Assembly (NCBI GenBank): GCA_949358305.1
Contig: OX442315.1
Span: forward strand, 24,144,427-24,208,426
DNA length: 64,000 bases
From: Strigamia acuminata
Lineage: Eukaryota > Arthropoda > Chilopoda > Geophilomorpha > Linotaeniidae
Direction: 5' to 3'
Shown: one piece after another, positions 44,022 through 56,760 of the stretch
How the letters are laid out: each line of letters opens with the position of its first letter
Numbering within the stretch: the first letter of the stretch is position 1
Translations under genes and position numbers: made by a program
Notes under the pieces: generated by a model
The model's input: the letters and a program-made list of their open reading frames with translations, nothing else
Databases searched by the model: none
Told to the model about the DNA's origin: nothing

Positions 44022-46601
44022 TACACTGCCCCTACCGCCAGCCCCATTTGTAGTCGCTCTTATTGGAAATAATTAAAAATCCTGCAGGGTCACTGCATGC
44101 GACGTGTTGAACGCGGAACTTGCTTTCAAAGCAAAGCACACAACAACACGCGAAAAAAAAAATACAACAAGCTTACATTCGGCTCCCATGGAGATTTCTT
44201 TTTAAGGTTCCTACTAAAATTTTAAATAATTAGAAATGCGATACAATCGACATCTCATCTGACCCCACGATACCGGAGAGCGCTATGACGTAAGTAAATG
44301 ATTCGGGTATTGTATAATAACGTCAACAGAATCAAATGGACGTTGCAACGCGATGCGCCCAGCCTCTCCATGTTTCTTCAATCCAAGAGGATGAACAAAT
44401 GTTCATCATTCTATCGATCACTTTCACTTTTTTCCTTCTGTTTTTGTCCACTTCTGCTACTCATTGCGATCGATTAATAACCCACACCGAGCAAAATGAC
44501 GTCACGCGAAAAATATCGAATAAAAACATTGCTTAGATTTCGGTCTAAAAACAAAACAATTTTGCATTTTAAAATTAAAATTTTTTTTTTTAAACTTATA
44601 CATATTTAATTTTAATTCTATTTTTTTCTTTTTTTGCAGATTCATTGAACGCTTAAAATCTGGATACATAATTGAAATGAAGAAGTTTTCGAAATAAAGC
44701 ACGCAATTTTAAACGAAGAAAAGCGTTTTGCTTTGTTTATTTTCTTAATTTTATATTTTTCGTTTATTGTTTCTTCGTGACTGCTTTTTTACGGCACTTG
44801 CGTTTTCTCATGCAGCACCAAATTTCTGCCCCAACTTATGACTTATTTTCAACTTATGTAAATAACATGTGGAGAGTGCACTTGTTTTTATTCTATCCTA
44901 GACCACAATGCTTTTAAAATATGAAAACCCACCCACCATACTCGAGAAACTTTTCCAGCAATTGGTCTAAAAGGATTATTGCAGTGCGTAGCTCTTATTA
45001 AAAGAATACGCGCGCACACAGCACTCTCTGCTAATGGACGACTTTCCTTTAATTATTGCAATAAATTGTTGGCGTCTGTTATTCCCCTCTTGACCACTGC
45101 TGCCCGAACCGTGAGTCTAATATGTTTTCCATATTTCTTTCCTTTTGTGACTTGCATCTGCACAATCCACAAACAAAACCAATTACATCTCATTTGCCCT
45201 CGCCAATTCCCCTTTTTATTCCCATTTCTTTTAAACCTTGCTTATATTTTTCGGCGGAATTCCACGAATGTTTTTAATTTCATATACAACTTTTATTTTA
45301 TTTCACTTTTTTGCTAACATAAATTTTTAATCTTATTCCGAACTCATTTATAATGCGAGCTAATGCTACGACAAAATTAAACGTTCGAACCAAAAAAAAA
45401 ATTAGAAAAACATGATGTCTTCTTTTAAATTACAAATTATAAACGATACTTAAGAAGAAGAAAAAGAAAAAAAAATAATAAAAAATAATAAAAAATAAAA
45501 AAAAATATATAAAGAAAATGTAAAGTGTTAGGAGTGATGTTATTTTTACACTTTTAAAGTACGAGTTCATTTTTGATGAGTGGAGCGAATTTGGTTTTGT
45601 CTCATTACTCGTTTGACATTGAGCTGCTTTCTTCTTCCATTTGCTTACACGTACCTGTCTGTACGAATCAGACTCTCTTTTACCGATAACAGCAACGCCG
45701 CGTTTTCTTTCGCTCGAGACATTATGCTAATTGTCTCGTGACATGCACAGTGATTCCGTGGCGAGGTGCAAACTGAGATGAAATATGATAATCAAACAAA
45801 CAAAGTTCTTTTTGTAATGGTGTCACTCTCAATCAGTGCCTTCCTCACCTGCCTCGTTTTCGAATAGGATTGGAGAAGAAAAAAAAAGACCAAACGTAAA
45901 ACGGAATCGTATCGACACAAGACGATCGTACAAGATCAAGAAAACACCCCCGAACACACGAAGAAAAGAAAAAAAAAAGTACTGCTTTGCCCTGTCATTG
46001 AACAACCTGGTTGACGACACACCTGTGCCAAACAAACCAGGTGTACACATTTCGTGCGTTAACATTCCCCGACTTTATATTACCTATTTTAATTCAACTC
46101 GCATACGCGTGCATTATCATTTTTCTTTCCTTTATCATTTTCAAATTAATAAATAATAATAAAAAAATTTACATTCAACTGCCATCTCGTCCCATTTCTA
46201 TACTTAAACTCGTTCCCTTATGCAATAACTCGGTAATTTTCGAATAAATTCTCGGACTCCCAATGTAAATACAAATCAGTTTCAGAGTCAACTTTCTTGC
46301 CAGGTGAAACACCTACAGAGAAGAGCACTTCAATCTCTAGGCCAAATGTTTGATAAGCAAACAAATTTGCATAAGAAACCACCTTGGTTTTTCTCCGGCC
46401 TGCACTCAATGCACCGTTCTCCACACCTTTACAACCAAATATAACGGTGAAAGACACGTGACTCACACCACAATATCCCCCGCCCACTCATCCATCACCC
46501 TTCTGCTTTTCTCTACTACTCTTCAAATAACCCAGTAGACCCTGGTTCGCATTTGAATACACCTGGACCAAGAATGGCAAGAAAATAAATCATCGCCTTA
46601 C
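44022..46601. other. AT-rich upstream segment, no gene seen
   Basis: Low-complexity A/T-rich sequence (44.5-44.8, 45.4-45.5, 46.1 kb) with isolated elements: CRE at 44497-44504, octamer at 46365-46372. No coding frame is convincing on either strand. Confidence 0.5.
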
Positions 46602-46676
46602 CTTTGTAACTGCCCCGCATCAGATGCTGACCGTGGCGATGTGGGCGGTTGGATCCACTGCGCGCACTGCGACTGC
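46602..46676 (-). other. Candidate untranslated exon, donor CAAAG|GTAAGG
   Basis: On the minus strand a long T-rich tract and a CAG acceptor-like site are followed by about 75 nt of CpG-containing sequence ending TTACAAAG|GTAAGG. It fits an internal 5'UTR exon of a minus-strand transcript from the 48 kb island to zfh2. Not proven by sequence alone. Confidence 0.22.
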
Positions 46677-48030
46677 TTTCCTTCAACAAGAAAAAAATAA
46701 AAAATAAAATAAAAATAAAAAAAAAAAATTTTCAAAAAAAAAAAAAAAATTACACAAATTTAAATATTAAAAAATCTAAAATTTTCTCTTCAGTAATGCT
46801 GACCAATGGTCACCAGGCAACGCGCCGACCTAATTGGCACTGGCCACCCAGCGGTAGACGCTGCATTCTCGCGCTCGCTTGCACGCGCCAATCAATCACA
46901 AAAGCAGGCGATCACCTGCCACGCACTGATTAAACACAGACCCAAGGGGACGCGACAAACACAACTGGGCGCTTGCTTTTTTTTTCGTTTTTTTTTTTTT
47001 TTTTACTTGTGTTTTTTTAATTACATACCACAATGGCTACTACTCCCTACCCCTTCGCGTCCACCTCCACGGACTATTTTTATCTGGTAATCAATAATAA
47101 ACTTGAAAAAATACAATTTGAAAAAAAAAATCAGATTTTGCGCTACCTGTAAACGAGTGAGTCCTAAGTGCCCAGCAACACACTCGTATCCAACCGGAAT
47201 TTTGGCGAGGGACGCGAAAAACGATGGCCAGCGGCGGCGGCGTCGGCCGCACTGTCATGTCGGCCGCGTGGAAAAATGTTGATCATTCTAAATTGGCTTG
47301 CATTTCTCGCCGGCTCCACTGGCGTCGTCATTGTGCATAGGGAGGTGGAGGAGGCTGAACTCGGGCGCACCAAGCGGCCTGCCCCGCGTGGAGCCAATTG
47401 AAAACACGGCAAACGAAGGCGGGGGTCGTGACAGGGACACAACACATGTCCAGTGCCAATTTAATGTACGAACATTGCATTCCTGGACGAGGGTAGGGCA
47501 CACATGTGGGATCCACCCGAGTCAATGAAAGCGCGAGTCACACTCTAAAATTAGCCACGAGCCTGAGGTGGTGGTGTGCCAAAGGCCAAATCCTTCAACT
47601 AAAGTATCCAACTTTTTCTTTGTTCCTCCGGACTTGGTTTAGAACAAGAACGTGAACGTGAGTGAGGCACGCCCACGAGGACAGCCAGACAAGTCGACAA
47701 GAGCGCGCCAACCTCCTTTAGGCCTATCTTGCCTTTTTTTTTTGCCTTCCTCTTATTTTTTTTCCTGACTTGGGACTTCCCTCGCCACTCGTTCTCGCGG
47801 CTCACGCGGGCGCTCCGCGCGGTGATTTTGACCGCCGCCACACCGATCGAGCAGCTGCCGGGCGCGCAACGTTGAGCAACAACGGAGTTCCCGCCTAACA
47901 CATGGCGCCATCGACGTCAAAACGAGGCCAACGCCACGCCAAGCGAGACAGAGAAAGAGAGTCGCGGGCGGTTTGGGCAGCGACGAGTAACCGCCAGTAG
48001 AGCACTGCGCACACTAAAAATGGCTGTTAC

Positions 48031-48180
48031 CTCGAGCTCGCAAGTTGTGCTGTGACCGCGGCCCAGATCGCGGCTGCGGCACGAAGAGCGTCTGATCGTC
48101 TCAGGGTCTTGTGTCCGTCATCCGTGGCCCTTGGTCCGAGCCGAGTGCGTGTCGAGTGCGTGCAAAGCAGCGCTGACTAA
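48031..48180 (-). other. Candidate distal untranslated first exon, minus strand
   Basis: GC-rich, CpG-rich stretch of about 150 nt that ends CTCGAG|GTAACAG on the minus strand (donor 48030-48029). It sits at the left edge of the 48 kb promoter-like island. If used, it would place a zfh2 promoter 18 kb upstream of the coding start. Confidence 0.22.
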
Positions 48181-48302
48181 AAATAACAAAATGAAAAGTG
48201 GATATTTTTATTGTGCTAATTAATTATTCAGAATTAATTGGAATGTGTGCTGCGCATGCCTCAATTAACCGTAGGCTGCGCGAAGGATTCTGGGCAGGCA
48301 AG
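48180..48302. promoter_or_regulatory. Candidate bidirectional promoter
   Basis: An AT-rich core (48180-48245) is flanked by GC-rich sequence on both sides. It contains a near-NRF1 site TGCGCATGCC (48249-48258) and a YY1-like AAGATGGCCGC at 48300-48310. GC-rich exon-like sequences with donors face outwards on both strands (48030 minus, 48342 plus). Confidence 0.3.
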
Positions 48303-48341
48303 ATGGCCGCGGGGATGCCGAACCGACTCCGCTGGTTCCAG
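48303..48341 (+). CDS. Possible 13-codon first coding exon of an unknown plus-strand gene
   Basis: ATG 48303-48305 in good context (A at -3, G at +4) opens MAAGMPNRLRWFQ, which runs without interruption into TTCCAG|GTAAAC (donor 48342). The exon ends in phase 0. It overlaps a YY1-like AAGATGGCCGC, which in many promoters coincides with the start codon. No downstream partner exon could be recognised in 48.3-64 kb, so it may be chance or may belong to a non-coding RNA. Confidence 0.15.
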
Positions 48342-48829
48342 GTAAACATTGATGGCAATTAGTGTGGGACGTCAATGCCCGTGACTGTCGTCGCATTTCA
48401 AATTCTAAGCCCTACTCGATTCGACTCGTTAGGTGGACGTTCCACGATTTTTTAATGGGCAAGGAGCAAAAGCCGACCACGTCGAACCCCCCTCGCTACA
48501 ACGAACGACCGTGACACAATGAAATGAACGCTGCATTCTCAAACCAAACGACGCGTCCGCTGCGTTTAAACTCCTTGCAAAAACCGTATCGTCGTCGCTG
48601 AGCAACTAACAAACAGTTCAACCTGCACGTGGATGATGCGACATATTGAGTATGTGAACCGGGTCGGCCATGTTACACTTCGCACTACGTAAGTCCATTG
48701 TTTGTGCAGATGAAAACCAACATTTATAACCTTGCACTTGTCGTTGCTTCATTTACAGTTACAGATTACATTTCCAAAAAAAAAACATATAATAATCTTA
48801 TAAATTTTAAATATTCTACATTTATCCGA

Positions 48830-48873
48830 TTATTTATTTATTTATTCATTTAATTTATTTATTTATTTATTTT
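48830..48873. repeat. (ATTT)n microsatellite
   Basis: Imperfect TTTA repeats, about eleven units, interrupted by CATTTAA. Confidence 0.85.
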
Positions 48874-51800
48874 GCTAAATTATTTTTTTCTCAAAAAATA
48901 AAAAATGTAATTTATAAATTTTGAATAAAGTCGCATGCTATTTTTTTCATTACTATAATTATCAATAGTTATTTTTTTTCCTGTTGCATTTGGTGCGTGG
49001 TATTTGCATGCTTCCTGCCCTTTCATGTACTCTCGGCAATGAAAAAAAATTATTTAATGAATTACGCATGGAAAAAATGGAAAAAAATGCATTATGTCAT
49101 GACTTTATACTGCACCCTCTTTTTTAAAAAATATATACAGTATATATATATATATAAAAAAAAAAAAATTTTAACTTTCCTGTTTTTCTTTTTCAAAACA
49201 AGAAAAAGATAAAAGAAATTGGAAAATTGTCAACCATTTTGTTTTTTGCCTTCTTAAAATATTGCGCACAATTGATGGAGTTTGAAGAAAGTAATAAGTG
49301 ATGAATTTGTGGAGGACACTAGAGGTTGGGATAGGAGAAAAAGCCTCCTGAGACTTTGTACCCGGCTTGGGTCCACTTCACAGATGGCCAGTGAAATCTG
49401 CGCGCATCGCGATTCTTTCCTCCTACTAAATTGGACCCTGGGGCAAGGTTTGCAGCAATGGTCGCTCGTGGCGCTTCAGCCACAGGCCACTGATTGATTC
49501 GGTATAAGAGGGGCTGCTCATCGTCCACCCAGAGCTGTACAAGGAAGGATCAGGATAACAAAAAAAAAAAAAAACAATACAAGATAAATAAAACGCCCCG
49601 CACAATACTGATTTGCAATCGTACAGTATTTAACAATAGATAAAAATGAATGCGTGCACTTATGAAACAAGAAAAAAAATCAGTAATCGGGCGCGTTTTT
49701 CCCCGATCAAATGATAAAGGTGAATTTCCACTTGAAAAGTTTCGACGTTGAAAGAAACATTGTAATTTGCCGCCAATTATTCGGCGATAATGTTCCAATG
49801 GCAGATTTCAATCTCCGAATCTATGTTGCATGGAGGAATGATTAAATACAAAAAAATATATAAATAAATAATAGAAGGAAAAAAAATAATAATAAATAAA
49901 AAAAAAAAATCTAATCCTAATCAATCGCAGCTTCACTTCTTAAGGTCACGAGAAAATGACATCACTTCCTTCGCACGACGACCAATAATGTGCGTCCAGG
50001 TGCATCAACAGGGTAATAAAAATTTTCACAGCAAAACTATTTCCTGTTTAAGTACCATTAAAAAGAAGGGCAATTGCTCATGCGTGTAACACACCAAACA
50101 CGACCGAGGCGGAATATTTGCAGACATTCAATATTTTAAGAAATAAAAAAGAAAAGAAAAAAGAAAAAAAATACAACAAATTAAAATTGTAGCCTGTGAG
50201 AAAACCTGATACTATTATTTTGGTCACGGTAATGTACATTTCGAATCGTGAGATCAATTTTTTTTTAATCCATTAAAAAAAAATTATTATTTACTTTTTT
50301 TCAAAAAAAAGAAATAAATAATAATAATTTTTGGAAAAAAAAAAAATAAAATCTGCTTTGATCACGTTTAATATTGTGCTCATGATTTGGTACCAGTGGC
50401 TTGAGGTGACATTTCAATTAGGGCGGGCATTTTGTTAATATGGTCGCCAGGGGCGTCGCCTAAGACTTCGTTAGCAGTGCTAATTAGATGCGTGATGCGG
50501 TTGTTCTGAACGCATTGTCCAATTAGAGAAGTGAAAGTGGTTCTCGCTCGTCTTACAACTGGATTATAGTCCACAGAGAAATTTTCATCCGATACGACCA
50601 ATTGAATATTTTACAATTCAAATTGAATTTTACATAAATCACTCCTCAGCCCATTGGCTCCTTCCATCTCATTGATCAACTGTTTCCTCCGACTCTCACT
50701 CAAAACAGCGGGGAAAAAAAAAAAAAAAAAAAAAAGTTCCTTTTCTCTCTCATCAACTTGTCTTTCGATTCTTTTCAGATGACGAACTCGCAGACCCCCG
50801 CCCCGAGGAATCACAAATCCGAGATTGGAGGCAAGTTTTCTAAGATGTTTGCCATCTTTTTGCATTACAATTCAAAACCCTACTCACAACTTCCCCTTCT
50901 TCCACACCCTCTTCCACTTGATCCGATTTACATTCGGACCCCAACAAAAAAAAATTAATACTTTTTTTTTATTGGTCACTTAAAAAGAATTGCGAAACCG
51001 ATTGAAACCTTCAAACAACAAACTTTTTTTTTTGTTTGTCTTAATGGATTAAAACGTAAGTCAATTTCGGTTGCTACGTATTTAATTATGAAAACAAATC
51101 TATTTGTACTAATGCATTTTTACTTTTACTTAATGTATAATTCAATGTTGGCTTCTCGTAAAACTTTTATGTTGTAGTTGTTGATTTTTCCGCGGTTTCG
51201 GTCGAATGTTTTAATTTAAAATTAGCGCAAAATTAATTAGTGATTTAAAAAAAAAAATTTTTTTTTTAAAATCTATAACTAATTACCACCCACAATTCCA
51301 ATTGATATTTTGCAATGCTAATCGCCTATCTAATTATTAGCGAAATTAAAACTAATTTTCATCTCAACTGTACTCGCAAGTTATTATTAACGTAAAACCG
51401 ATAATTCTTGGCTTGTGCAGTACACACGGAAAAAAATGTTATTAAACGATCGGTGACGTCACCCATACCCGTAATTACGTGCGGGAAGACAAAAGTGAGT
51501 CCTCCAAACGTCATTTAATTTAGATTCATTTTTACCGGCATTCAAACAACAAAGAGCAGGAAACAAAATTTGAAACAAATCCATTTACACAAAAAGTTCT
51601 TCATATTTTTTTCGATCCATTAAAATATTCTACCCGTAACAAATTTATCACATTTACTTTTGTTTCGATGATCGTTAAATTAATTTTCCTTTCGAAACGT
51701 GCGCATATGGAAAAAAAGCATTAAAAATACAATTAAACACCACACGATTAACGTGTAATTATACTTAATATTCACATGCAGGCAAATGATGGTGGATGGG

Positions 51801-52184
51801 TAGTATAGTGTAGACCACCTAATGATTAACGTATATAAATAAATACACCTTTGTGGCCTACAGCCAAATTAAAAGCTTTTCTCTTGTCAAACATGTGTGT
51901 CAGCATACAGCTGCGACAACTGCAGCAATTATCCACATTTGCCTTATGACTAACGACAACTAGACGCACAAATGAAAAGCAAAGTAAAAAATAATAATCA
52001 AACTAATAAACTAAACTTATTCAACAAATTGTCGCCCACCAACTGATAGAACTTTGAGTGAATGAAGGGGCGCGAGAGAGAAGTTTTCAAGTTTTTTCGC
52101 GTTCTCCACACGTGTGTGCTCAAGACCACACCCGCGTGAATCTGCAGGGGCGTCATCCGGAAAAAAATTAAGCTTCAATCAATA

Positions 52185-52233
52185 AAATAATAATAATAAA
52201 AAAAAAATAAATAAATAAAATAAATAAATAAAA
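52185..52233. repeat. (AATA)n-rich tract
   Basis: AATAAT and AAATA units in tandem, AT-rich filler of the distal upstream region. Confidence 0.7.
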
Positions 52234-55200
52234 TGAAAAAAAAATGTATAATGTGTCCCTAAAAAAAAAAAAAAAAACTTCGCTCGTTTCATCAACTTAT
52301 TCCATGTCGCTTCCTGTAACTACATAAATCATTATGACTACCGGAACAACGTAACATTCTTATTTGCAATTATTCTCTTTCGAGGAAAGTAATTTTTCCC
52401 CTCATTTTATTAATGACAATTTTCCAACCTTTAAATTTCCCATACCTAAAAAGGTGCAATTTATAACTCATCACTTTTTTTTCTATCCATCTTAATTGCC
52501 AGTTTATTTATTTGTTACGTATTTCTCCAAACCCATCATTAGCCGATTGCATTAATGACAATAAGCATTAACTGTGGCGGAAAAGAAAAGTGTGGCTACG
52601 AAATGTTTTCGTTTCCCTCTACCCAAACACCATTCGAAAACCTCACACGAACCTACGAAAAACTACAAACCAAGTTAAAAGCAATAAATAACAATTACAA
52701 ACAGATAACTACTACATGGTAGTAAACGGATGGACGAGAAAGAGGGAGGAGAGCGAGCGAGAGAAGGGTCCGAGGGAGGTGGGGGTGGGTGGGTCGCGCA
52801 ATACAAGTTCACTAATAAATCAAGTCAGTGAGGCTAACAGGACTTACGTGAATGTCGACGATTACTGCGATCAAAATTGCGATCGGAACAACGACGAAGC
52901 CTGCGGTGGCCGTTACACTTGGCGTGGACGCGCGGTTCTGCACCGCGCAACGCGCTCATGTCGTCATTAATTGTTGAGGAAAATGGATCCGAGTAATTAA
53001 ACGCCACGCGCGCCACTCGCGTCCGCATCATGCAACAAACATTAAAAAAATTCGCTAACTATTTTGTATGTGAATATTAAAGAAAGCCGTGAACGAGCGC
53101 TATTCTGTCGTGTTGTAAGATGAACGTTCGATTACGTGGAGGGAAGTGAGGGTACGGTCACGAGTGGATCGATTGGTTCGGTAATTTTTAACGCAACGAA
53201 CATAAATTTATTATTATTATTTTAATTTTTACTTCTTTGTTTTATCGATGAAATAACAATAAGCGCTGTCGCAATCGAGGAAAATCAAGCGGCAGAAAAG
53301 TTCCACGAATTTTATTGTAATTGAAGGCGAATGCAAATGGGATTTGACGAGTGACGACACTGCAATGAGGAAAAGAGGAGTTATGGGGTGGGGAAGAAAG
53401 TCAGAAATAAAAGTTATTAACGAGAATTCCAATCGACGAAACGCCCGCGTTAATCGGCATTTGAATTTACAAAATGTCACGCTCTAAATGGAATTAGTGT
53501 CACCGTCGCAGTTTTCCTTCAACAATGAGGAAAAAAAATGGAAGGATTGAAAAAAAAAGAACGAACGACTCCGTTTTGTGTGGTCAATCAGCGTCAATCA
53601 TCAATCCTCCTCGGGCGATTCTTTACAACACAAGCGAAAAACCTTTCCCTATCTTTCGGCAACGAAAGGGTTGAAGGTTACGTGCGACTACACAAGCAGA
53701 ATGAACCAAATTGATTCTGCGCTAGTGGTGCAATTAAACGCAAAGTAATTTTCGCAAGCAAAAAAAAGGAAACATGGCGGGCTGGGCTGCGCTGAGCTGA
53801 GCTGCGGGCATTTTTTTTCTCGTCTCGTTTCCTCTTTTTCGATCTCGGATCGCGTTCACGTTTCCATCCACACCCGCATTTTATTCTTGCAATAAAATTA
53901 AGGCGTCGTGTGTTACAAACATGAACTCAAATGGAGATTTATGAGCGAATTGGTGGCCGATAATTCAATGTCTCAAAACGAGGCTCTCGAGCCAAAACAT
54001 TTTATAAACAATATTGCACTAGGCTTTAATGGATTCAGTCTCGAGAGGAAGGTTTAAGGGGGGGAGAGGGGGGAGGAGAAGCGAGTTTGTTGGAGGATGC
54101 CCCACCCACAACTTAGGTCCGTGCAAGTGGCCTCTGATTAGTCTGATGGGCTCTTGACCGAACAGCACTTTTGTAATGCAGTAGCAGGACAAATTATGAT
54201 TGAAATAACTTCAATCAGGATAATTACATTGCATTTGCCAGTGGAACGAGTTCGCAGTGACGAGACAACGGGTGGGAGGAGAGAAAAGAGAAAAGAGAGA
54301 GAGGAAGTTCCTCTTTTCCTTGGCTTGGCGGCTCCCATCATTTACGCAATTCTCAAAAAGCCCACTCGGATCAATTAGAGGAGCAATGGAAGGGTAGCCA
54401 GGTGAATTCATCTTTTCCTCGTGTGTTGAGTCTAATTAGCCGGCCGAGAAATCGCCATTGAAGAAAAAGATCTACGCTTCACGAGATTACCTGACGACTC
54501 TAATTGGTGGAATGAAAACTCTTTTCATCGACTCTCTTCCTGTTTAAAAGAAATTAGACAAATAACAATAATAATAAATATATAGTATGCATTAAAGGAG
54601 AAAGAAATTACTTGAGAATTCCTTCCTAACCTCCCCCCCCGCCCTCCCCCCACCGTCTTTTCTCTTGTGTACTCGTGTCTCATTGCTTTTAATCGAGGTT
54701 CTGGATGTTGGACAATGTCCATCAGATAAAACAAGATGAATTGAGATGTCTGAGCGCCTGGCCTCAAGGTACTCGCTGTCACCTGTTCCCCCTTCTTGTC
54801 GACTGCAAATATCTTTGTGTCGACTATATATAATCAACCAAATTGTCCAAATCATTCATCGTGTCGAGGCAGCTTTATCTATCTTTCATCACATTACGAA
54901 AAAAATAAATATATACAATGTGGTATTTCAAAAAAAAGGAAAAAAAAATTAATTTTATACGCTGATTCTATTCCATTACTTATGTTTTCTTCCTTTCTTT
55001 TATTTTTATTTTTTATTTATTTTATATTTTTCAAAAGATAGGAAATCCGTTTTTCCATGTGTTTTTATGTTTATTGCGGGCAAACGATGATACATATTTG
55101 ATTTGTATAGAAATGAAAAAAAAATTGAGGAAATGAAAATTAAAATTAAAAACAAGTTGCAAATTTTTTTTGATGCGGTGTTGCATGATTTTCAATTGGC

Positions 55201-55497
55201 GTTGTGAAATCATTCTTGAAATTGTCTCTAAGGTTATCGTGAGAAATTATCTTTACTCATAAATCCAGGGAGGGGATGAAATGAGAGGTTCAGGATGTAA
55301 TCAAGGACAGTGCACGATAAAGATTGCACTTTATGGTCTGCGCTTGTAAATATAAACAGAACACGTAAGTTGTGGGCAATTTACTCGCAGATGGGTGACG
55401 GCTGATAACGCTACAAATAATTTTCCACTTGTTGGCCGCGTCTACTAAGAGGTGGAGCCTCTGACGAGAAAAAGAAGAACAAGGGGCGCGAGTAAAA

Positions 55498-55520
55498 GGA
55501 GGAGGAGGAGGAGGAGGAGG
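55498..55520. repeat. (GGA)n microsatellite
   Basis: Seven to eight uninterrupted GGA units. Confidence 0.9.
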
Positions 55521-56746
55521 AAACAGCACCTTCCGAGTGTGAAGTAACAAACACACAAGCAACAAACCAGTGTCAATGGACAGTTTCAAGCAGATTCCAT
55601 CTCGGGACGCGAATCACTGTGAAGGAATGTTCATGGGGAAGAGCAAATGGGATGAAAACGCTGAGAGCCCATCAACCTTGAAAACCAAATAGTGGAACTG
55701 CTGCGTTAATCACGGGCTTCACTCGCATATTGACGGCCATTAGCGGCGAGATGAAGGAAAAAATTTCGAGAAATTTTTTTTTTCAATCTTCCGTTTGGAA
55801 TTGACATGGATTTTATGCTCGCATAGATGAGAGGGTTGTCAAAACTGGACAACATCTGGTTACAATTTCTCTCCATTTCATTTTTTCCCCCCGACGAATT
55901 TAGTTTTTTTTTTTTTGAAAAAAAAAATTATTATTATATTTCTACCCCCCATTCTAAATTGAGAAAAAATATCAATGAAATTTGTTTAAAATTGGAAAAA
56001 AAAAAAAACATTAAATCGCCAGTCGTTTACACAAACAGCGCAGTTGTTGACACAAGATGCGGCAGAAGTCACGAACAGGCGCCCACTCGTGACGAGTGTA
56101 TGCAAATTGAGCTTTAAGACACTTTAAATTGCCACTCCTCACTTGTACACCTTGTGTACTCTCAAATATCAATTGAATGATGGTCTCGCTCAACCAGCTA
56201 CAATCTTACTTAGTACTTTTTTTAACACGGCAAACGTGTTAAGTTGGATAGCCTGGAGAGTAAATAAATCGTTGCATCACCCTCCTCCAACCAAAATATT
56301 TTGCGATCCCTCTGAGCAGGTGCAGCCAGGCAACCACTAGCCAAGAGGGGGCCACTTGCCTCTGATTACTTCATAAGGCAACAACAATTTTTTTTAATAA
56401 TCGCCTAAGAAAATATTAGTGTCGCCATATTTTATTCTTTTTTTTTCAAAAAAACACACACGCATTTCAGGTTTAATGAGAAACTACATCTCGACAAGTA
56501 AATATTCTTTTAAGTAGACTTTGTTTATTTGAAAAATAATTTTGACAAAAAAAATTAACGAAGAAAAAAAGGCAATAAAGAAAAATAATTAGTAGGCTCG
56601 CGCATAAAATATACTTTATCCCCCATAATTTCTTGCATTTTTATTATAAACCAAATGCCCCTTAATTTTTTTAATCTATTTATCTCAACTTTTAGATTTT
56701 TTTTTTGTTCTCAAGCTTTAGACGACTGCAATATTATGTTGTTGCT

Positions 56747-56760
56747 GTCACCCTGGCAAC
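56747..56760. promoter_or_regulatory. Perfect RFX X-box consensus
   Basis: GTCACCCTGGCAAC fits GTNRCC-N2-RGYAAC at every position. Near-perfect relatives occur at 12042-12055 (GTTGCCATGGCAGC), 2186-2199, 8522-8535 and 60608-60621. Confidence 0.35.
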
